DNA from: Bidens hawaiensis
Taxonomy: Eukaryota > Streptophyta > Magnoliopsida > Asterales > Asteraceae
Assembly (NCBI GenBank): GCA_021521415.1
Contig: JAIQDT010007377.1
Span: 92,861 to 156,860 of the forward strand
DNA: 64,000 nt
Reading direction: 5' to 3'
Shown: in pieces, positions 1 to 11,290 of the stretch
Numbering within the stretch: the first letter of the stretch is position 1
How the letters are laid out: the number at the start of each line of letters is the position of its first letter
The notes under the pieces: model-generated
Seen by the model: the letters and a program-made list of their open reading frames with translations, nothing else
Told to the model about the DNA's origin: nothing
Database searches by the model: none
Made by a program: the position numbers and the translations under genes

Positions 1-212
1 CCTGATCATTCTCAGGGTCATTATCATTATCATCAGAATCTTCAGATTCATCCTCTCCTTCAGATAGATCATTCATAGCGTCAATCTTTGGTTCATCAGA
101 GGATGGATTCTCAGGGATTGATACATCTGACACTCTTTTCACGTGTTCATCTGGCCTTAAAGTCTGCAAAGGAATTGCTTCATCATCAGGGATTGATACA
201 TCTGGCACTCTT
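1..212 (-). pseudogene. Acidic coding fragment running off the window edge
   Basis: The minus strand is open from about 212 to the window edge and encodes an acidic Ser/Asp/Glu-rich stretch. It holds an imperfect tandem repeat of 25 codons (DNA 112-137 and 187-212) that gives VSDVSIP-type and VPDVSIP-type blocks. No start or end is visible, and the frame is interrupted at 207-212 where truncated copia LTR sequence begins. I cannot name the family. An acidic linker of this kind could come from a retrotransposon polyprotein or from a host gene disrupted by the LTR. The clean open frame and coding-like composition are what is seen; the function is unknown. Confidence 0.4.
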
Positions 213-1083
213 CCGAGTAAGGTTTGGTTAACCAAGTCCAAGAAGCCAAGTGATTGGAAGATCGGGCAAGGTATTCATTAATAAGTATGGTCCAAGTATT
301 CTTGATGATCTAAAGGAATATCTCTAATTAATATCGGGCAAGTTTCAGCTCAAGCAAGGAACAGTACTCCCAGGTACACTTTGCTAATAAGTTATTTTAT
401 AGCAAAGAGCTGAAGTGGACCATTAAAGAACAAGGTTGCTCGTAAGGATTTGTCGGGCAATGTTTGACAAAGCCAAGAAGACTGAAGTCTACCCAGTGAG
501 TATTTTACTTGGTAAAATACTCTTCAAGTAAAGTTTACCCGGAAACTGATTTCGAGTACACTTCTATGTTACCAAGTCCAAAAGGATGGCAGAGTACAAA
601 GCTTACTCGGAGAATGAAGAATGTTGTAAAGCCTACCCGGAAGGCTTGTTTTACACTTAGTTTATTTTGAATATGTATGATTGTATTTAGGGTTTCTAGA
701 AGGAATGGCAGCTGTCCTAGGTTGGCAGGCCTATAAATAGAATGTTTAGGGCACGCCGCCGCGAGGCACAATAAGGATAGACAGACACATTTATTAAGAG
801 AGAATATCGTGTGACGGTTGTCCTAGGATTCCTAAAACCCTAAATCGATTATTCACTTTGTATGATGAAAATTATATAGATGGAAATCTTTTGAGTGAAT
901 CCTGTGTGTGCTTTCTACCTTTGATTATTCATTGCAACCTTATGTTGGTTATTGATTCCGCCTTTAACAAACGGATATATTTCTAAATATAGCAACCCGT
1001 TATTAACTCTCTTGTCGACACATTAATCTGTGTGAGTTATGACATGATTAAGTAAGATCCAGCTGAAATCGAGGGGCCTGACA
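207..1083 (+). repeat. 5'-truncated copia LTR, plus orientation (inverted copy of the LTR at 10091-11275)
   Basis: This stretch matches the reverse complement of 10091 to about 10980 over almost its whole length and ends in CTGACA, followed after AG by the tRNA-Met primer site TGGTATCAGAGC. It lacks roughly the first 300 bp of the family LTR. The break at 207-212 falls in ACTCTT, which also ends the adjoining repeat unit, suggesting microhomology at the junction. A TATA box, CTATAAATAG, lies at 731-740, so an LTR promoter would fire rightward. The 79-78 aa frames within it are chance frames. Confidence 0.85.
731..740 (+). promoter_or_regulatory. TATA box of the left copia LTR
   Basis: CTATAAATAG lies about 350 bp before the LTR end and is mirrored in the right LTR at 10434-10443 on the other strand. 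This is the expected place for an LTR Pol II core promoter. Activity is not shown. Confidence 0.6.
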
Positions 1084-1265
1084 AGTGGTATCAGAGCTTG
1101 TTACTGCTATTTTGGAAAGATTGTTGCTGATTGAAGATTTGAAGAAGAATGACGTAAGCAGACCACTGTTCGATTGATTTGTGACGTCAGCAGCCCTGTT
1201 TTTCATTTTTCTTCCAGATCTACAATCTACCGGTATTTTCTGTTCCTTATTTCAATTGTAGTTTT
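1084..1265 (+). other. Copia primer-binding site and 5' leader, inverted copy
   Basis: TGGTATCAGAGC (1086-1097) matches the primer site used with the 3' end of plant initiator tRNA-Met. The following leader is the inverted counterpart of about 9920-10088. Similarity stops near 1262-1265, after ATTTCAATT. No gag start follows on this strand; instead the sequence passes into the 3' part of a minus-strand element. Confidence 0.8.
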
Positions 1266-2685
1266 GTATTTTTTAGATTCAAACATATATAGAGGTTGAA
1301 CGTTGGACTTACAGTTAGTAACATGCCTTTCATTCAAGATGAGACAGATTTTGTCAACATCTTTGTAGTTCTTGTTGTAACCCTCTTGTTTGATAAAATA
1401 TTTAAAACACTTATCAACTTTTGGTTGATTTATTCATTTTTCCCCTTGTTTTTGATATTTTCTCAAATTTTCTTAAAGCATGTTCTTTGTCATATTAAAA
1501 GATATTTCAATTTTGGTTGACCAAATAACAACAGGCTCGTGTATGACTGGGTAATCACTTTTCTGCCTATCATTTGGAGAGATTTATTTTGAGACATGCA
1601 AAGACAACTATGTATCTCCACATAAAGATCAGCATATTCATTATGTTTATATCACCTAAGATTTTACATCATCAAGGGAAAGCAACCATACATGTTAATG
1701 ACTATACTAAGGTCTTTTTAGCCTATTAATTCCATATGATCAGCTAAGTAGTCAATGTACTATCATTTCCCATTAAACACAGTTTAATATTCAATCACCC
1801 CAATATCTCTTCATTGTCAGGTTAATAGCTATCCTGTTTGACCAAAAGTGGTCAACAGGACCAAACATATATGTGAATATATGTCCTTTCAAAGTTAGAG
1901 CTATTGACATAGTTTTAAGTGAAGTAATAAGAAACAAGTTATTATTGCCCCAAATGCATTCAGTTTTCAGGTCAATGGCTATCCTTTGAATCTGTAGAGA
2001 TTTAAGGACCAAACATACACGGGTGCATGTCCTTCCAACTAGGCAAATGACATAGTTTTCAGCAAAAACAACTACTTGAGACTTTTCTTAAAAAAAATCA
2101 TTCTTTTAAGCTTCTTTTAAAGCTTGAACTGAATAATATTATCATATCTCTGCAACATTAACAACATGCTCATGTTTTGATCAAAATAAAGTATTTATGC
2201 AAAATTCATTAGAAATTTCATTAAATCACTTAATTTTGACATAAAACACATTTTTACATAAACAGTTGCAGTACATGATTAAATCTGAATGACAATATTA
2301 TCAGGACAAGCAAAAATTTAACAACATTCATGTGTAAGCCTATCCTAACAACATCAGATGATCAGATAAAACACATAGTCAAGCATTAAAGCAATGATAT
2401 CAGATAAGCTTACATCAACAAGTAATTCATAACAAGAACACTTATCCTGACATCACAAATGCACATTAACTGATAATCATGCAAACCTATCAATCAGATC
2501 AAACATATCAAATTTTGCATACATACACAGTTAAAGCACATAACAGTTAATATATTCAGTAGCATATTCAAATATCATACTTAAGTAACATAATCAACCA
2601 TATTCACTAAACATTCAATATGTGTAATCTCTAACAAAATAATCAGTTATCACATAGAGACACACAACCAGGCACACATCCTTAA
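1266..2685 (-). repeat. Non-coding 3' region of the copia element, with a ~150-bp imperfect tandem duplication
   Basis: This lies between the RNase H stop and the inverted leader. Two related units start near 1818 and 1968; each contains an AGGTYAATRGCTATCCT-type block, then ACCAAACATA and a GACATAGTTTT block. The rest is AT-rich with no convincing reading frame; the 74-aa and 73-aa frames here look accidental. Long post-pol regions occur in some plant copia lineages, but I do not see an envelope-like frame. Confidence 0.55.
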
Positions 2686-4540
2686 TCAGATTTTATCAGA
2701 GTTGATCATTCCCGGGGCTTTCATAAGAAAGTTGAACCTGGTTCTTTCAAGTGGTTTGGTGAAAATGTCAGCCAAATTGTCACTTGTATCAACTCTTTGC
2801 ATTTCAATCAAACATTTTTCACTGCAGTCTCTGATGAAATGATGTCTGATTTCAATGTGCTTAGTTTTGGAATGTTGAACTGGATTCTTAACAGTAAAAT
2901 ATGCAGCTGTATTGTCAATAAGAATAGAGGTGTTCAAAAAATTCAAACCATAGTCAAGCATCTGATTTTGAATCCATAGAACTTGTGCACAGCAGGCAGA
3001 TGCAGCAACATATTCAGCTTCTGTAGTAGAGATTGAGACTGTAGTCTGCTTTTTGCATTGCCATGACACTAGCCTTCCACCCAAAAATTGACATCCTCCT
3101 GAGGTTGACTTTCTGCTCATGTTACAGCCATCATAATCACTGTCTGTATATGCAGTCAGATCAAAAGATTGGTTCTTTGGATACCAAATCCCTAGGTCTG
3201 GTCTTCCCTTCAAATATTTGAATATTCTTTTAACAGCATTCATATGGGAGACTTTTGGACTTGATTGGAATCTTGCACACACACATACAGCAAACATGAT
3301 ATATGGTCTTGTTGCAGTCAGATACATCAGAGATCCAATTTTGGCTCTATATTCATGTTCATCTATAGGCTCCCCCTTTTCATCTGCAATCATCTTTTCT
3401 TTGGTGTCCATTGGAGTTGAAGCAGTCTTGTACTCTTGACAGTTGAACTTGTTCAAGATGTCCTGCACATATTTGTTTTGATGAATGAAAATCCCCTCAG
3501 CCTTCTGTTGAACTTGCAATCCTAGAAAGAAGTTCATTTCTCCCATAGAACTCATGCTGTATTTGGACTTCATTACCCCTTCAAACTCCATACACATTTT
3601 TTTCATTTGTAGAACCAAAGATGATGTCATCCACATGCACTTGTAACAGAAGCAAGTCTGATCCCTTTCTTTTGTAGAAGAGTGTCTTGTCAATGGCTCC
3701 TCTTTTGAAACCATTTTCAAGAAGATGATTTGACACTCATCATATCATGCTCTAGGAGCCTGATGCAATCCATAAAGGGCTTTGGTTAACTTATACACCC
3801 TGTTTGGATACATTGGATCTTCAAAACCTGGAGGTTGAGCAACATACACCTCTTCATCAATCTTTCCATTTAGAAATGCAGACTTAACATCAAGCTGGAA
3901 CACTCTAATGTTTTTTGAGGCAGCATATGAAAGAAAAATCCTTATAGCTTCAAGTCTTGCACAGGTGCAAAGACTTCCTCAAAGTCTATTCTGTCTTCTT
4001 GAAGACATCCCAGTGCTACAAGTCTAGCTTTATTCTTAATCACCAAACCCCTTTCATCCCTTTTGTTTCTAAAAACCCATTTGGTTCCAATTGCATATCT
4101 GTCAAATGGCTTATCAACAAGATCCCACACATGCAGGTCTCTAAATTGTGCCAATTCCTCTTGCATTGCTTCCACCCAACTATTGTCTTTTAATGCTTGT
4201 GCTATGTTCTTTGGTTCTATTTGGGACAGAAAACAAGAGTAAAGACAGATGTTTGCAATTTTGGAATGACTTCTTGTAACTCTTTCATGCAAATCACCAA
4301 TGATGTTTTCAGAAGGATGATTCTTTTCCACATAAGGAGTTTGTAAAATCATATCTGTAGACATGTTTGTGTCAAGATTTGTTTCATTGAGTTCTGGATC
4401 TTCAATGATCAAATCAGCTTCTGCATCATGAAATTCTGGTGCTTCATCATTATTTTGTCCTGAAGTAGATGCACCATTGTTTCCAATATCCAAACTTTCA
4501 AATAAATGTTGAAATCTTACTGTAGATGCAGCTTCTTCTT
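2686..4540 (-). pseudogene. Copia reverse transcriptase and RNase H, broken
   Basis: The RT starts in the frame ending at 3942 (IGTKWVFRNKRDERG, KARLVALGC) and continues in other frames through a VHVDDIIFG active-site block near 3620-3650. The 344-aa frame 2686-3720 then gives the RT tail (MNFFLGLQVQQ, GSLMYLTATRPYIMFAV) and RNase H with the acidic positions in YTDSDYDGC, TTEAEYVAAS and the KTKHIEIRHHFIRD block. Lesions include a frameshift near 3945, a stop where RAWYDE-type proteins have Trp (about 3749), a frameshift near 3737 and one in an A-run near 3600. The ATG of the 344-aa frame is internal, not a real start. It is inactive as it stands. Confidence 0.88.
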
Positions 4541-5592
4541 CACTTGCTTGGTTGCATAAAGTCTTCCTCACTTTGAACTTGATCATTTTGTGCATCTTGA
4601 TTGTCTTGATTGTTCTCAGTATGATCATGTTCAACATTGTGATTGTTTTCTTGATCAGGTTCACCAATATCACATGAGGAATTCTTCACAAAAGTATACT
4701 CCTTTTCTTTTCTTGCAACCTTTTTCCATAATTCTTCTAAGTCCAGTTGTTTCTTCTTTTTCTCTTCAATTATACTGGTCTTGTAGAATGAGTCATCAAA
4801 GTCTTCAGGATATCTCTTGAAAGACCTTATTAACTTCTCATGATCAAACAGCCATGCTGCACCATCAACTGTATTGAATTGATTCTCATTAAAGATAATG
4901 TCAGATGATTCTATAACACTCAAGTGATCCTTCACATAAACTCTGTAGGCTTTTGAGTGTGTAGAATATCCAACAAAGAAGCAATCTAGGGATTTTGTTT
5001 GAAACTTGTTCAAATAGTCCCTTGTATTCAAAAGAAAACATTTGCATCCAAAGGGCTTGAAAAACTTGATGTAAGGCTTTCTGTTGTGAAATATTTCATA
5101 AGGAGTTTTGTTATGCCTTTTGTTCACAAGTACCCTGTTCTGAACATAGCAGGCTGTATTTATGGCTTCAGCCCAAAAAGTGACAGGCAGATTAGCATCT
5201 GCTAACATGGTTCTTGCAGCTTCAATAAGTGTTATGTTTCTTCTTTCTGCTACACCATTTTGCTCAGGATTTCTAGGAGCTGAAAATTGTTGCTGTGTTC
5301 CTTTTGCTTCACAAAATTCTTGCATAACTCCATTCTTGAACTCAGTGCCATTGTCACTTCTCATCATCTTGACTGTCTTGTTCAACTTGTGCTCAATCAT
5401 TGTTACACAACCTTTAATCAACTCTGCAGTCTCATCATTGGTACTTAGGAAATAAACCCAAGTGTATCTTGAATAGTCATCAATGATCACCAGACAATAT
5501 CTTTTCTTCCCAATACTTGGTACACTCACAAGACCAAAGAGATCCATGTGAAGTAAATCAAGTACTTGATCAATTGAATTGATGAGTTTTGA
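4540..5592 (-). pseudogene. Copia integrase core
   Basis: The longest frame is 335 aa and is open upstream to a stop at 5593-5595. The three catalytic acids of the DDE integrase fold are visible: Asp in HMDLFG, Asp in MRSDNGTEF and Glu in PEQNGVAERRN. The copia C-terminal motifs KPFGCKCF and FVGYSTHSKAYRVY follow. The frame then runs into an acidic Asn/Gln/Asp-rich linker, and a frameshift between 4540 and 4673 separates it from the RT. The frame's first Met (5547) is the conserved Met of the catalytic block, not a translation start. Confidence 0.9.
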
Positions 5593-6200
5593 CTAATGAG
5601 TAGATTTGTGTTGTTTTCCCTTTTGACATGAATCACAATGATCTTCCAACTTGAATTCTTTTGTAGGTAATCCTATGACATGCTCACCTTTGACAAGTCT
5701 ATTCATGTTTTTCAAGTTCACATGACACAGTTTCCTATGCCACAATTTTGACTCATTTCCAGTGGATTTGGAAACAAAACATGCACCTCCTCGTGAAATA
5801 GCTTCTTTCATATTCAATTCATAAAAGTTACCATTTCTTGGTACCATCATCATAATCATTTCAGGTGGAATTACAAACTCAGGTTTTAAAATGAAACAGT
5901 GTGAATCATCAAAACTGACTTTGTAACCCTTATCACACATTTGTGATATACTCAGCAGATTGTACTGAAGACCTTCAACATGAAATACATTATCAAATGA
6001 GACTTTCCCATTTGTTAAGATTCCTTTTCCAACAATCTTTCCACCATTCTCATCACTCCCAAAAGCTACTGGACCTTCATACTTTTCTTAATAATTGACA
6101 AGAGATCTCTTGTCACAAGTCATGTGCCTAGAACAACCACTATCTATATACCATATGTCATTTAGAGGAGTGGACTGTTCCTGCACATACAGAGAAAGTT
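5593..6200 (-). pseudogene. Copia aspartic protease and pre-integrase (zinc-binding) domain
   Basis: Near 6180-6095 the minus strand encodes WYIDSGCSRHMTCDK, the protease active-site block with the Asp-Ser-Gly triad. An in-frame TAA follows at about 6088. The 115-aa frame 5593-5940 carries the pre-integrase region, with LWHRKLCHVNLKNM and CDSCQKGKQHKS giving the H-H-C-C zinc ligands. A TAG at 5593-5595 then interrupts the normally continuous path into integrase. A frameshift near 6195 separates this part from the upstream spacer frame. Confidence 0.85.
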
Positions 6201-8176
6201 TGAATTGTTTAGTGATGAAGTGCAAGCCTTATCAACTTGCAGCTCATCAGATTCAGTTTCAGACACGGCTTGGGAAGTGAGTGTTGTTGGTTTAGGATCT
6301 TCATGAGTCAATTCTAAGTTGTCTGAATTATCAGTTTCATAACCACACTCTTTTGGAGTTTTAACAAGTGAGGTTGAACAATGGTATTCAGCTGAGTCAG
6401 TGGCATACTCCTTTATCACATAGTCCTTCTTCTCAGAGTAGTCTCTCACATCAGCAACTTGCTCAACCTTACTCTCAGTCTTAGGTTTCCAAAGGAAACC
6501 ATGTGGTTCATATCCATGCTTTAGTAGAAACTTCTCATCACCAGTGACATCTGTTGGTTTCTTTCTAGAATGTGCATCTTTTCTTCTTGTTATCTCACTG
6601 TTTGATGATCTTTGAGAGCCATCAGATTCGACTGATTGACTGTCTTGTCTGATTTCCACAGGCTGATAATTCTTATTCACCAATTTCTCATTTTTCTTAG
6701 AAGACACACTTCTTCTTACTGATTTAGTCATATGTTTTTTTGTTTTAACATCAGTTTTCTTTTCACTCCTTGTCTCCTTTGCAAATTTCTTTTCTTCTTT
6801 GTTCAAAGTTTCATTTCCACACACCTTTCTTTTTCCCAGATATATATCATACTTCTGTTTGTATAGAACAAAGTCTTGGCCATACTTTGTTCCATCTGGT
6901 ACATGAAATGGTTGAAACTTCAATCTCTCATTACATGAGTCTATGTGATGACCATATTCATCACATTTCTTGCACCAAACTTTTCCTTTGAATATTTCAT
7001 GTTCTTTTGGCTTCTTGAATCTTTCACTTGGCTTAGGTGACTTGACTCCTAGAGTCTTCTGATTCTTTAAGCTATCAAAGTTAATTGAGAATGGCACAAA
7101 CTCCTCAATCTTAATGTCTTGTCTTTCAAGTTTGCTTTTGACAAAGACAACTTTTTCAATAATCATAGGTTCTTCATCACTGATTTCTCTAACTCTTGAC
7201 TGTCTTTTCTCATACTCTTCCATAGTTTCCACTTCTCCAACATCCAACACCTCATGACTAGAAAAGATTGGATAAACTGGGATAAAATTTTTTGTATCAA
7301 CTTTTTCAGTCACCATCTTCCTTTTGTTGTTCTGCTTTATCCTACCCAATACAGCCTTGCTTGGTGGTTTGACTGCATTGTAGTTTATCTTCCTCCTTTC
7401 ACAAATGTCAAAAGAAACATGTTCTCTTTTCATTTTATCATTCTGTTTCTTCAATCTTGGTGGGACTGGTGGATACTTTGGAAGTTTATCAACAGATTCC
7501 GGTTTCTTATATTTTCTTCCTCTTTCAGCAGCTTTGATTTCCTCTTCAGCAATTTGATCACTCAAATTACTCAAGTCATTTGATCCAATTCAACTGAATC
7601 AAAGTCATCCTCAGAGACTTGAACTACAATTGACTTATCCTCTTTTACTTCTTTCTTAATCACAAACTCTCCTTCTTCATTCACTTCTACCTTTTTGTAC
7701 AAATCAACAAATTCTTCCTTGTCTTGAAAGACATCTCTGAATTGTTGCAAGTATGCATCTCTTTTCTCTTTGTCAACTTTTGGCATGAAGTTGTTGTTGA
7801 ATGGAGGTGGAACTGCTTTGTATTTGTCTTGGTCCTTCACCTGGTTCAGTATACCACGTATGTTGCCTGTTGAGTCCAAATTCTTCATAAATTCAGTTTC
7901 AACCTTCAGTCTTGTGTTTTGCACCTTTTCTTCAACCAACATCTTCTTTAATCCATCAATCTCAGTGTTCTATTTGGTTTGAGTTCTGTAATTGATCATG
8001 CAATCATCTTCAAGGCTTTTAATCTTTTCTTCACTGATCATCTCACTTGCCTCATACCCATTGATGATACTTTGTTTTCTAAAACACTCACTTTCCAGCT
8101 TGCCTACTTTTGTTCTCAATTCAATGATAAGTTCATTTAAATCAACAGTAGGAGTAGAGTGTACCTGAGATGATGA
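6200..8176 (-). pseudogene. Long gag-pol spacer of the copia element with a second zinc knuckle
   Basis: Two frames (7571-7942 and 6162-7574) joined by a frameshift near 7575 encode a highly charged, Lys/Glu-rich region of roughly 600 aa between the gag zinc knuckle and the protease. In it lies a CCHC-like block, WCKKCDEYGHHIDSCNE (near 6940-6990), which suggests nucleic-acid binding. The first part is coiled-coil-like (LNELIIELRTKVGKLE near 8120). In-frame stops occur near 8175 (TGA) and 7973 (TAG). A spacer this long is larger than the compact copia layout of the Tnt1 type; its role is unknown. Confidence 0.7.
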
Positions 8177-9786
8177 TCATTTTTCTTTCTCAATTATGGC
8201 CATGAATGCCACATTTGCTTTCTTGATATCATCTGCAATGTCCTCTTCATGATTGCTCCAATCAATATTTCCTTCATGCTGTGTAGTCACTGCCACATTT
8301 CCTTGATTTCTGATATGATTTTGATTTGCTGGAACAGTGTTGTTTGGAACATTTTGAGCTGCTTGAAGGTTTTGATTGTTATTCATTTGAAAACCTTGAG
8401 TCAGTTGCATACTTTGTTGTTGATTATTCATTTGAGGCTGAAAGTTGTTGAAGTTGGGGTTGTAATTGTTGTTGGGATTGAAGTTGTTCATTTGATTGTT
8501 GTTGTTGTTGAATCTTAGCTGATTTTGTTGGTAATGCTGCGGACCTCTTGGTTGTTGATTCTGGAATTGATTCATTTGAAAGTTTCTTGGTTGATTGCAT
8601 TCTCTTGCAAAGTGACCAGGTTGCTGACAATTGTAGCAGATTGCTTTTGACTTGTCAAATCCAATCTGTCATTAGGACCAGAAACCAGAGACCTACCAGT
8701 TCTGATATACAGCCTTTTACTTCTCAAACCCAACATGGTATCTTGCCACTTCAAATCCATGTCTTCCAAGTCATCTGCATCAAGCTCTAAATCATCTTGT
8801 ACCACACTTGTGTGAATTAGGTTCTTTGCAACAAATGCATTATATGACTCAGTAAACATAGACATCAATGCATTTGTTTCACTGTTTTGACCATTTACAC
8901 CACTAGAGTGATGCACATTCCCACTTGCCATTGAGGCAGTTTCAGTATCATCAATCAGTTGCACATTGAACCTCTGCTGATTTCCTTGATTACTTGTGCT
9001 ACCTCCAATGAAAGATTTTGGAGTATCAACATTATGTTCAGCTGGTTCTTCAATAATGGGAATTTGCTGTTGATTCTTGGTAGATAGATTTCCCATGGGT
9101 GCAATCAATGCATTTGAAACATTGAAGCAGGGTCTATCTTCCTTAATCATCTCATTCTCTATCATTTCAAGTTCTGCAGCCTGAAGAAAGCATACTACAT
9201 CATCCAATTTCAATTCATTGAAATTATGCTTCTGAAGGATGAACTTGCAAGCAGTATACCATTCTTTTGGCATTGAGTTGAGTAACTTTGTATTTAAATC
9301 AAAGTCATTCATTACATAATCAGTTGTCCTCAACTCATTCACAATACTTAGAAAACGTTCTAGTATTGATTTCAACCTTTCTCCTTCCTTATACTTGAAC
9401 CTTTCCAACTGTTGTTTCAATCTTTGCTACTTTATGTTCTTTAGTTCAGTATTCCCTTCATACATCTCAAGGATGGCATCATACATTTGTTTGGCAGTTG
9501 TGTGATGTGCCACCTTGGTCAAAATCTCCCAAGACAAACCTAGCTTAATCATAGCTAAGGCTTTGTCATCCACCTTTCTCATTCTTTCTCTTAGTGCAGC
9601 AGTTGCAGCTGCATTTGCACCTTCTTCAACAGCAGCTTGTGGACCATTCTTGATGGAGTTCCACATATCAATATCATTGTAGCATACGGCTGCTTCAAAG
9701 AGTACTTTCCACTTGGTAAAGTTTTCATGTCCATACAATCTTGGTATCTTGTTAGTAGACACCTCTTGTTCCTCATATCCAGACAT
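8177..9786 (-). pseudogene. Copia Gag with CCHC zinc knuckle
   Basis: The start Met at 9786 begins MSGYEEQEVSTNKIPRLYG, followed by the WKVLFEAAV and LRTTDYVMNDFDLNTKLLNS blocks of the plant copia Gag (UBN2-type) fold. An in-frame TAG at 9427-9429 splits the first 119 aa from the next 282 aa. A frameshift near 8665 precedes the zinc knuckle [18 protein letters not shown] (about 8590-8650). After it comes an Asn/Gln-rich, low-complexity tail (8177-8575). Gag would form the virus-like particle and bind element RNA; this copy is broken. Confidence 0.87.
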
Positions 9787-10090
9787 TTTTAGGAATCAAA
9801 AATCAGTTTCTTTGTAAACACAGAGTTTCAAAATAATCAGATCTGAAAACAGAATGCTCAGATCTGATGTGTCTGATGTGATTAGAACAAGATTTTGATA
9901 TAAAGATTAGAACTTTAATTGAAATAAGGAAGAGAAAACACCGGTAGATTGTAGATCTGGAAGAAAAATGAAAAACAGGGCTGCTGACGTCACAAATCAA
10001 TCGAACAGTGGTATGCTTACGTCATTCTTCTTCAAATCTTCAATCAGCAACAATCTTTCCAAAATAGCAGTAACAAGCTCTGATACCACT
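9787..10090 (-). other. Copia 5' leader and tRNA-Met primer-binding site
   Basis: The primer site, read on the minus strand as TGGTATCAGAGC, is at 10077-10088, two bases inside the LTR end. The leader runs to the gag ATG at 9786. Positions from about 9920 to 10088 are the inverted counterpart of 1086-1265. Confidence 0.85.
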
Positions 10091-11275
10091 TGTCAGGCCC
10101 CTCGATTTAAGCTGGATCTTACTTAATCATGTCATAACTCACACAGATTAATGTGTCGACAAGAGAGTTAATAACGGGTTGCTATATTTAGAAAGATATC
10201 CGTTTGTTAAAGGCGGAATCAATAACAAACATACGGTTGCAATGAATAATCAAAGGTAGAAAGCACACACAGGATTCACTCAAAAGATTTCCATCTATAT
10301 AATATTCATCATAGAAAGTGGATAATCGATTTAGGGTTTTAGGAATCCTAGGACAGCCGTCACACGATATTCTCTCTTAATAAATGTGTCTGTCTATCCT
10401 TATTGTGCCTCTCGGCGGCGTGCCCTAAACATTCTATTTATAGGCCTGCCAACCTAGGACAGCTGTCATTCCTTCTAGAAACCTTGAATACAATCATACA
10501 TATTCAAATTACATATTCAACATAAACTAAGTGGAAAACAAGTCTTCCGGGTAGGCTTTACAACATTCTTCATTCTCCGAGTACGCTTTGTACTCTGCCA
10601 TCCTTTTGGACTTGGTAACATAGAAGTGTACTCGAAATCAGTTTCCGGGTAAACTTTACTTGAAGAGTATTTTACCAAGTAAAATACTCACCGGGTAGAC
10701 TTCAGTCTTCTTGGCTTTGTCAAACTTTGCCCGACAAATTCTTACGAGCAACCTTGTTCTTTAATGGTCCACTTCAGCTCTTTGCTATAAAATAACTTAT
10801 TAGCAAAGTGTACTCGGGAGTACTGTTCCTTGCTTGAGCTGAACCTTGCCCGATATTACTTAAAGATATTCCTTTAGATCATCAAGCATACTTGGACCAT
10901 ACTTATTAATGAATACCTTGCCCGATCTTCCAATCACTTGGCTTCTTGGACTTGGTTAACCAAACCTTACTCGGAAGAGTAATATACTTGGCTCTGAAGA
11001 ACAGACTTGCTTGATAAAGTGAACCTTGCCCGGATTTACATAAACTAGTGTACCTTGCCCGGAAATGCACTAATTTGCAAACCCTGCTCGGATAACCACT
11101 AAAGAAGACTACTTGAAGTAAACCTTGCCCGGTAGGCAAAATATCGTACCCGGCTAAATAAAAGCTTGCTCGGATGTCTAAGGTGTGCCCGGATCCATAC
11201 TTAGCAAATTCTGAGGAGGTTGAGAAGATTCCAATCTTCCATGTACTTCATTTAGGTCAAATCTTTGACTCAACA
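10091..11275 (-). repeat. Complete copia LTR, minus orientation
   Basis: Read on the minus strand the LTR opens TGTTGAGTCAAAG and closes CTGACA, giving TG...CA ends and a length of 1185 bp. A TATA box (CTATAAATAG on the minus strand) is at 10434-10443. It contains many short GCCCGG/ACTCGG-type words spaced irregularly between 10540 and 11190. A primer site lies on its left and a polypurine tract on its right, so it has the signature of a 5' LTR and of a 3' LTR at once. Confidence 0.85.
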
Positions 11276-11290
11276 ATCTCCCCCTGTGGT
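11276..11290 (-). other. Polypurine tract abutting the outer edge of the copia LTR
   Basis: On the minus strand CACAGGGGGAGAT directly precedes the LTR start TGTTGAGTC. This is the sequence that normally primes plus-strand synthesis next to a 3' LTR. Its presence outside a 5' LTR implies that a second element, or part of one, once extended rightward. Confidence 0.65.

Larger units (their letters stand above)
1266..11275 (-). mobile_element. Ty1/copia retrotransposon, minus strand, decayed and lacking a normal 3' LTR
   Basis: Read on the minus strand this has, in order, a complete LTR (10091-11275), a tRNA-Met primer site (10077-10088), leader, gag, a long spacer, protease, pre-integrase domain, integrase, reverse transcriptase and RNase H (ending at 2686), and about 1.4 kb of 3' non-coding DNA. 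The protease-integrase-RT order defines Ty1/copia. A direct-orientation 3' LTR is missing; the left end carries an inverted LTR-leader copy instead. I count at least a dozen stops and frameshifts, so it cannot make its own proteins. Confidence 0.88.

Noticed and set aside
5162..5455. 97-aa plus-strand frame and other plus-strand frames across 2.7-9.8 kb
   Set aside because: They are antisense shadows of the minus-strand copia polyprotein.
8177..8575. Asn/Gln-rich frame as a prion-like host protein
   Set aside because: It continues in frame from the copia zinc knuckle and is the Gag tail.
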